Assembly: GCA_003460745.1 (NCBI GenBank)
Contig: QTVU01000021.1
Coordinates: forward strand, 1 to 50,646
Direction of reading: 5' to 3'
Length of the DNA stretch: 50,646 nucleotides
DNA from: Firmicutes bacterium AM55-24TS
GTDB taxonomy: Bacteria > Bacillota > Clostridia > UBA1381
Under the pieces are notes generated by a model. It made no database searches. It saw nothing but the letters and a program-made list of their open reading frames with translations, and was not told the origin of the DNA. The position numbers were made by a program, and so were the translations under genes. Below, piece by piece: positions 47,091-50,646 of the stretch; position 1 is the stretch's first letter; each line of letters starts with the position of its first letter.

Positions 47091-47474
47091 TTACTTTATT
47101 TCTCCGTGTTTTTCATACTGCGTGATTTGCGACACCTTATTGTTGTCGTCAACAAATACAACTGTCGGTCTGTGTTCTTTTGCCTCGTCCGCCGTCATAT
47201 TGCAGTATGCCATAATAATAACTTTATCACCCTTTTGAACACATCTTGCCGCCGCACCGTTAAGGCATATAACGCCCGAATTTTCTTCTCCGGCTATTGT
47301 ATACGTTTCAAAGCGCTGACCGTTGTTTACGTCAACTATCTGCACCTTTTCATATTCAAGTATGCCCGACGCTTTCAAAAGTGCCGTATCAATCGTTATA
47401 CTTCCGACATAATCAAGTTCTGCCTGTGTAACGGTTGCACGATGTATTTTACCTTTAAGCATTGTTAATTCCAT
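47091..47474 (-). CDS. panD: Aspartate 1-decarboxylase
   Basis: A 127-residue pyruvoyl enzyme that makes beta-alanine from aspartate. The self-cleavage site is G24-S25 in [11 protein letters not shown], where Ser25 becomes the pyruvoyl group. [15 protein letters not shown] and [18 protein letters not shown] are typical. ATG 47474 follows AAGGAG. It supplies beta-alanine to PanC, encoded just upstream. Confidence 0.97.
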   Translation of the reverse strand: MELTMLKGKIHRATVTQAELDYVGSITIDTALLKASGILEYEKVQIVDVNNGQRFETYTIAGEENSGVICLNGAAARCVQKGDKVIIMAYCNMTADEAKEHRPTVVFVDDNNKVSQITQYEKHGEIK

Positions 47475-47488
47475 TGCTTATTTTCTCC

Positions 47489-48328
47489 TTACTCCATTAT
47501 AAAATTATCTATTAAACGTGTTTTTCCAATATATACCGCCATTGCACAAAGGAGCGGCTTTTGTACTTTTTCAAGTGTTTCAAGCTGATTGAAGTCAACC
47601 ATTTCCACATAGTCAATCTTTGCAAGAGGTTCTTTTTCAATCTCAGCTTTGATTGCCGAAATAATTGTCTTTACGTCTGTTTCGCCGTCTTCAATCATCT
47701 TCTTGCCGATTTCAAGCGAACGTGAAAGGCATAGTGCCGCCTTGCGTTCGTCTGTGTTTAGATATGTGTTTCTTGAACTCTTTGCCAAACCGTCATTTTC
47801 ACGAATTATAGGACAACCGACTATTTCAATATCAAAGTTCAAGTCCTTAACCATCTTCTTTATTACGCACAACTGTTGCGCGTCCTTTTGACCGAAATAC
47901 GCTCTGTCAGGCTGAACGATATTGAACAGCTTACTTACAACAGTACACACACCGGAAAAATGAATAGGTCTTGTTTTACCGCAAAGTACCTTTGTAATCT
48001 TGTTCATATCAACAAATGTAAGTGCATTGTCATACATTTCATCAGCTTCAGGATTAAATATAATTGACGCACCCGCACTTTCGCAAAGTTTCGCGTCCGC
48101 ATTAATATCTCTCGGATAACTTTCAAAATCCTCGTTAGGACCGAACTGTGTAGGATTTACAAAATCACTTACAACAACTCTGTCATTTTCCTTTACCGCA
48201 CGCTCTATAAGGCTTTTATGTCCTTCGTGAAGATAACCCATTGTTGGAACAAGACCAACCGTAAGTCCTTCCTTTTTCCATGCTTTAACTGTTTTTCTTA
48301 CTTCATCTATTGTTTTTACTATCTGCAT
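47489..48328 (-). CDS. panC: Pantothenate synthetase
   Basis: A 279-residue ATP-dependent ligase that joins pantoate and beta-alanine. VPTMGYLHEGHKSLIERA holds the HIGH-like motif, FVNPTQFGPNEDFESYPRD the pantoate site, and YFGQKDAQQLCVIKKM a further family motif. Length is normal. One base separates it from panB. Confidence 0.97.
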   Translation of the reverse strand: MQIVKTIDEVRKTVKAWKKEGLTVGLVPTMGYLHEGHKSLIERAVKENDRVVVSDFVNPTQFGPNEDFESYPRDINADAKLCESAGASIIFNPEADEMYDNALTFVDMNKITKVLCGKTRPIHFSGVCTVVSKLFNIVQPDRAYFGQKDAQQLCVIKKMVKDLNFDIEIVGCPIIRENDGLAKSSRNTYLNTDERKAALCLSRSLEIGKKMIEDGETDVKTIISAIKAEIEKEPLAKIDYVEMVDFNQLETLEKVQKPLLCAMAVYIGKTRLIDNFIME

Positions 48329-48329
48329 T

Positions 48330-49166
48330 TTATTCTTCCTCCGTTATTTGTTTCATAACTTCTTCGCTCATTTTAAACGAATTTTCCTCTTTTGGGAATG
48401 TACCGTTTTTCACTTCGCTGCAATATTCCTTAAAGCATTTTTTCATACTCTCGCCCAATTCACCATATTTCTTTACAAACTTCGGTGTAAAATCGGAATA
48501 CATTCCAAGCATATCCTGATATACAAGCACCTGACCGTCACAGCCGTTGCCCGCACCGATTCCTATTGTAGGAATTGAAAGAATTTCAGTTATATATGTT
48601 GCAAGAGGTGTCGGTACACATTCCAAAACAACCGCAAATGCGCCGGCTCTTTCAACCGCTTTTGCGTCATCTATAATTCGTTTTGCGTCATCTATATTTT
48701 TGCCTTGAACCTTAAAGCCACCGAACGCGTTGACTGATTGAGGCGTCATTCCGATATGACCGACAACAGGAATTGACGCATCTACGATTTTTCTTATATG
48801 TTCCTCAAACTTAACTCCGCCCTCAAGTTTAACCGCATCGGCATGACCTTCTTTTATGAGTCTGCCTGCGTTCACAACTGCGTCATACACAGATGTTTGA
48901 TACGACATAAATGGCATATCTGTTACGACAAGTGCATTTTTTGCACCTCTTGCAACGATTTTACTGTGATGTATCATATCTTCCATTGTCACAGACAATG
49001 TACTGTCATATCCCATAATAACCATACCAAGCGAATCGCCTACAAGTATTGAATCAACGCCTGCCTCGTCCTCAAGTTTTGCCGTTGTGTAATCATAAGC
49101 TGTAAGCATTGTAATTTTTTCACCGTCAGTTTTCTTATTTTTAAAGGTTACTGTTGTGTTTTTCAT
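48330..49166 (-). CDS. panB: Ketopantoate hydroxymethyltransferase
   Basis: A 278-residue enzyme that converts alpha-ketoisovalerate to ketopantoate. Motifs: [36 protein letters not shown] (metal Asp), DMPFMSYQ and [17 protein letters not shown]. Its ATG overlaps the end of the DUF2520 gene by four bases, so the two are translationally coupled. Confidence 0.97.
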   Translation of the reverse strand: MKNTTVTFKNKKTDGEKITMLTAYDYTTAKLEDEAGVDSILVGDSLGMVIMGYDSTLSVTMEDMIHHSKIVARGAKNALVVTDMPFMSYQTSVYDAVVNAGRLIKEGHADAVKLEGGVKFEEHIRKIVDASIPVVGHIGMTPQSVNAFGGFKVQGKNIDDAKRIIDDAKAVERAGAFAVVLECVPTPLATYITEILSIPTIGIGAGNGCDGQVLVYQDMLGMYSDFTPKFVKKYGELGESMKKCFKEYCSEVKNGTFPKEENSFKMSEEVMKQITEEE

Positions 49167-49939
49167 TCTATTCCTCCGTTTTTCATATCAAATATAACAT
49201 TTGTCAGTTCTTTGTATAACTCTCTTGTTCTTCCATCAAGCACTTCAATATGTTTTTCAACAGTCGCCATATCCCCTCTTGCCGCAGGTCCTGTGATTGC
49301 TTTTTCACAACCGACTTTAAGTATATTGTCCATATTGCACTTCATCAGTGTTGACAGTGCACTCTCGCTTTCCGACTTTGAAAAACCGCACTCCTGTAAA
49401 AGCTCCGTTGCCTTATAGCAAACCGATACGACAAAATTTGACGCAAAACACGCCGCCGCATGGTATTTGGCTTTATTTTCCGGTGTAATAATCTTAAATC
49501 TGTTACCGCATAATGAAAGAATTTCTGAAACAGTATCAACTGCTTTTCCGCCGCCTTCGACAGTAAAAAAAGCGTTTGATATTGCATTTAATGACGTATG
49601 CTTGCTGTTAAATGCCAGCATCGGATGAACACTGCAAACATTTTCACTGTCTGCACCTTTAAAAATTTCACTTGACACAGAGCCGCTGCAATGACATATA
49701 ATTTTCTCTTTTAAATTCATATCCTTGATTTTGTTCCAAACCGTTTGGATATTATCATCATTTGTAGTTATAAAAATTATGTCACTATTATTTATAAGCT
49801 TTTCACGGCTGTAAAGCTCAAAATCTTCTGTATTGTTACTTCGTGACGAGAAACCGATTACATTTACGCCCTTGCTTCTGAAATAGTAAGCCAGACTCAT
49901 ACCGCATTTTCCCGCTCCGATAAATCCTATTGCGTTTAT
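49163..49939 (-). CDS. Rossmann-fold/DUF2520 protein, candidate ketopantoate reductase (PanG type)
   Basis: A 258-residue NAD(P)-binding protein. [20 protein letters not shown] is the dinucleotide site, and [20 protein letters not shown] plus [20 protein letters not shown] are typical of the Rossmann-like/DUF2520 pair. It is coupled to panB, no panE is present, and a DUF2520-type ketopantoate reductase (PanG) is known in other bacteria, so ketopantoate reduction is the best guess. The best-placed start is the unusual codon ATA at 49939, which follows GGAGGTG by five bases and would give a normal N-terminus. A GTG at 49972 lacks a ribosome site. Confidence 0.78.
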   Translation of the reverse strand: MNAIGFIGAGKCGMSLAYYFRSKGVNVIGFSSRSNNTEDFELYSREKLINNSDIIFITTNDDNIQTVWNKIKDMNLKEKIICHCSGSVSSEIFKGADSENVCSVHPMLAFNSKHTSLNAISNAFFTVEGGGKAVDTVSEILSLCGNRFKIITPENKAKYHAAACFASNFVVSVCYKATELLQECGFSKSESESALSTLMKCNMDNILKVGCEKAITGPAARGDMATVEKHIEVLDGRTRELYKELTNVIFDMKNGGIE

Positions 49940-50018
49940 ATTATCACCTCCGATAATATCACCGCAACGCACTAAATGTCAGGTGCAATTTTCTTCCGAA
50001 ATACCGCCCATCAGTTTT

Positions 50019-50047
50019 ATTTTATCATATTTTGTTTTGTATTACAA
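50019..50047 (-). promoter_or_regulatory. Promoter of the pantothenate operon
   Basis: Minus strand TTGTAA (50042-50047), 17-base spacer, TAAAAT (50019-50024), with TG one base before the -10. The leader of about 70 bases shows no strong structure. Confidence 0.65.
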
Positions 50048-50081
50048 TATTATTTCACTAATTAATATTATATTTTTTCAA

Positions 50082-50116
50082 CAAAAAAATGACTTAGAAC
50101 AAAGTTCTAAGTCATT
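50082..50116 (-). terminator. Terminator of the recombinase remnant
   Basis: A perfect 13-bp stem (50088-50100 with 50104-50116) has a three-base loop, then U-rich sequence on the minus transcript. Just upstream in that transcript, ATTTGGTGCC occurs twice on + (50114-50123 and 50128-50137). Confidence 0.88.
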
Positions 50117-50345
50117 TGGTGCCGATGATTTGGTGCCATTTTGACATACACACTTTTGTAGCACTACACTATATCTATTTTAAATTAGGTATATTCAAGT
50201 AAACGACTACATCTTTTTCATTTACTAATATTTTATTTACTATAAGATACATCAGTTCCTTTAATTGCGGAATTGACTTCTCCTTTAACATTTTTCTGAG
50301 TTTTAGCAACAATAAATCTATTTCTTCTTCAGATAAATTTTTGCG

Positions 50346-50454
50346 TTCCTCTTTTGATAATTTCTTAATTCTTAATTGAATCTCTTCTTTTTGGTTGTCT
50401 CTAATAACGTAAGTTTTTTCTATTTAGTGTTGAAGAATTGATTAATGTAATTAC
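50346..50454. repeat. 109-bp exact direct repeat, copy 1
   Basis: Bases 50346-50454 are repeated exactly at 50538-50646, a period of 192 bases. Copy 2 ends at the last base of the window. Confidence 0.93.
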
Positions 50455-50537
50455 ACCCGAAATTCTCAAAAGTTCTTTATCTATTTTCCTTACTTCTTTA
50501 TTTAGAGCATTAATCTTTGGTTGATTAGAATTTGCTA

Positions 50538-50646
50538 TTCCTCTTTTGATAATTTCTTAATTCTTAATTGAATCTCTTCTTTTTGGTTGTCTCTAATAAC
50601 GTAAGTTTTTTCTATTTAGTGTTGAAGAATTGATTAATGTAATTAC
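50538..50646. repeat. 109-bp exact direct repeat, copy 2 (window end)
   Basis: Identical to 50346-50454. Ending exactly where the window ends is typical of an assembly that ran into a repeat, although a true 192-base tandem array cannot be excluded. Confidence 0.93.

Larger units (their letters stand above)
50175..50646 (-). pseudogene. Large serine recombinase, C-terminal remnant
   Basis: Reading from the stop at 50175, the frame gives a C-terminus ending LKELMYLIVNKILVNEKDVV and VYLNIPNLK, the usual tail of large serine recombinases (resolvase family) of Clostridia. Upstream, coiled-coil sequence such as ALNKEVRKIDKELLRISG lies in another frame. The two join if the run of six A near 50414-50419 is read as five. 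An in-frame stop also follows the second copy of the 109-bp repeat. No start codon or catalytic domain is in the window, so this is either a remnant or the edge of a gene spoiled by misassembly. Confidence 0.7.

Noticed and set aside
47055..47468. Open frame opposite panD
   Set aside because: It is antisense to a complete panD with all family motifs and has no supporting signal.

Overview
The window is AT-rich DNA from a Gram-positive anaerobe of the Firmicutes, most likely class Clostridia. The evidence is the gene order yicC-remA-gmk-rpoZ-priA-def-fmt-rsmB-rlmN, strong Shine-Dalgarno sites, sigma-A promoters of TTGACA/TATAAT type, a phi LC3-like holin, CDP-glycerol (teichoic-acid type) transferase and the DHHW/MBOAT/DUF4358/SGNH cassette. 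I cannot name the species. Both ends look like contig ends: the left begins in an IS607-family element and the right stops inside an exact 109-bp repeat.

Layout. 1-2085: IS607-family element with tnpA broken by a 56-bp tandem duplication and an apparently catalytically intact TnpB. 2096-17705: tail, fibre and lysis module of a prophage (baseplate hub, fibres, holin, amidase, more fibre and receptor-binding proteins, an XkdX-like protein), all on +. 17706-18120: candidate structured RNA, a strong terminator, then five phased TTGATAC repeats and an inverted repeat at the prophage/chromosome junction. 18121-27041: ten-gene minus-strand housekeeping operon (yicC, remA, gmk, rpoZ, priA, def, fmt, YugP-type peptidase, rsmB, rlmN). 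27244-32344: stalk-domain secreted protein, rqcH, recQ. 32482-36296: two complete glnK-amt operons, each behind a long attenuator leader. 36375-40937: carAB with two promoters, a leader peptide and a terminator. 40949-44779: extracellular acyl-transfer cassette. 44869-49939: pantothenate genes followed by a CDP-glycerol transferase and a glycosyltransferase. 50175-50646: remnant of a large serine recombinase.

How the genes work together. The operon at 18-27 kb links nucleotide supply, transcription, replication restart, formyl-methionine handling and rRNA modification. The two P-II/ammonium-transporter pairs and carAB form a nitrogen and glutamine-use neighbourhood. The best regulatory signal is that both glnK leaders contain two tandem copies of an ANTAR-type hairpin (six-base loop with A1 and G4), each overlapping the 5' arm of its own intrinsic terminator.

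Caution on sequence quality: five genes (two phage genes, the YugP peptidase, fmt, carB) are each broken by what looks like one missing A or T in a short homopolymer. Two of them, fmt and carB, are housekeeping genes, so consensus error is more likely than real pseudogenes.
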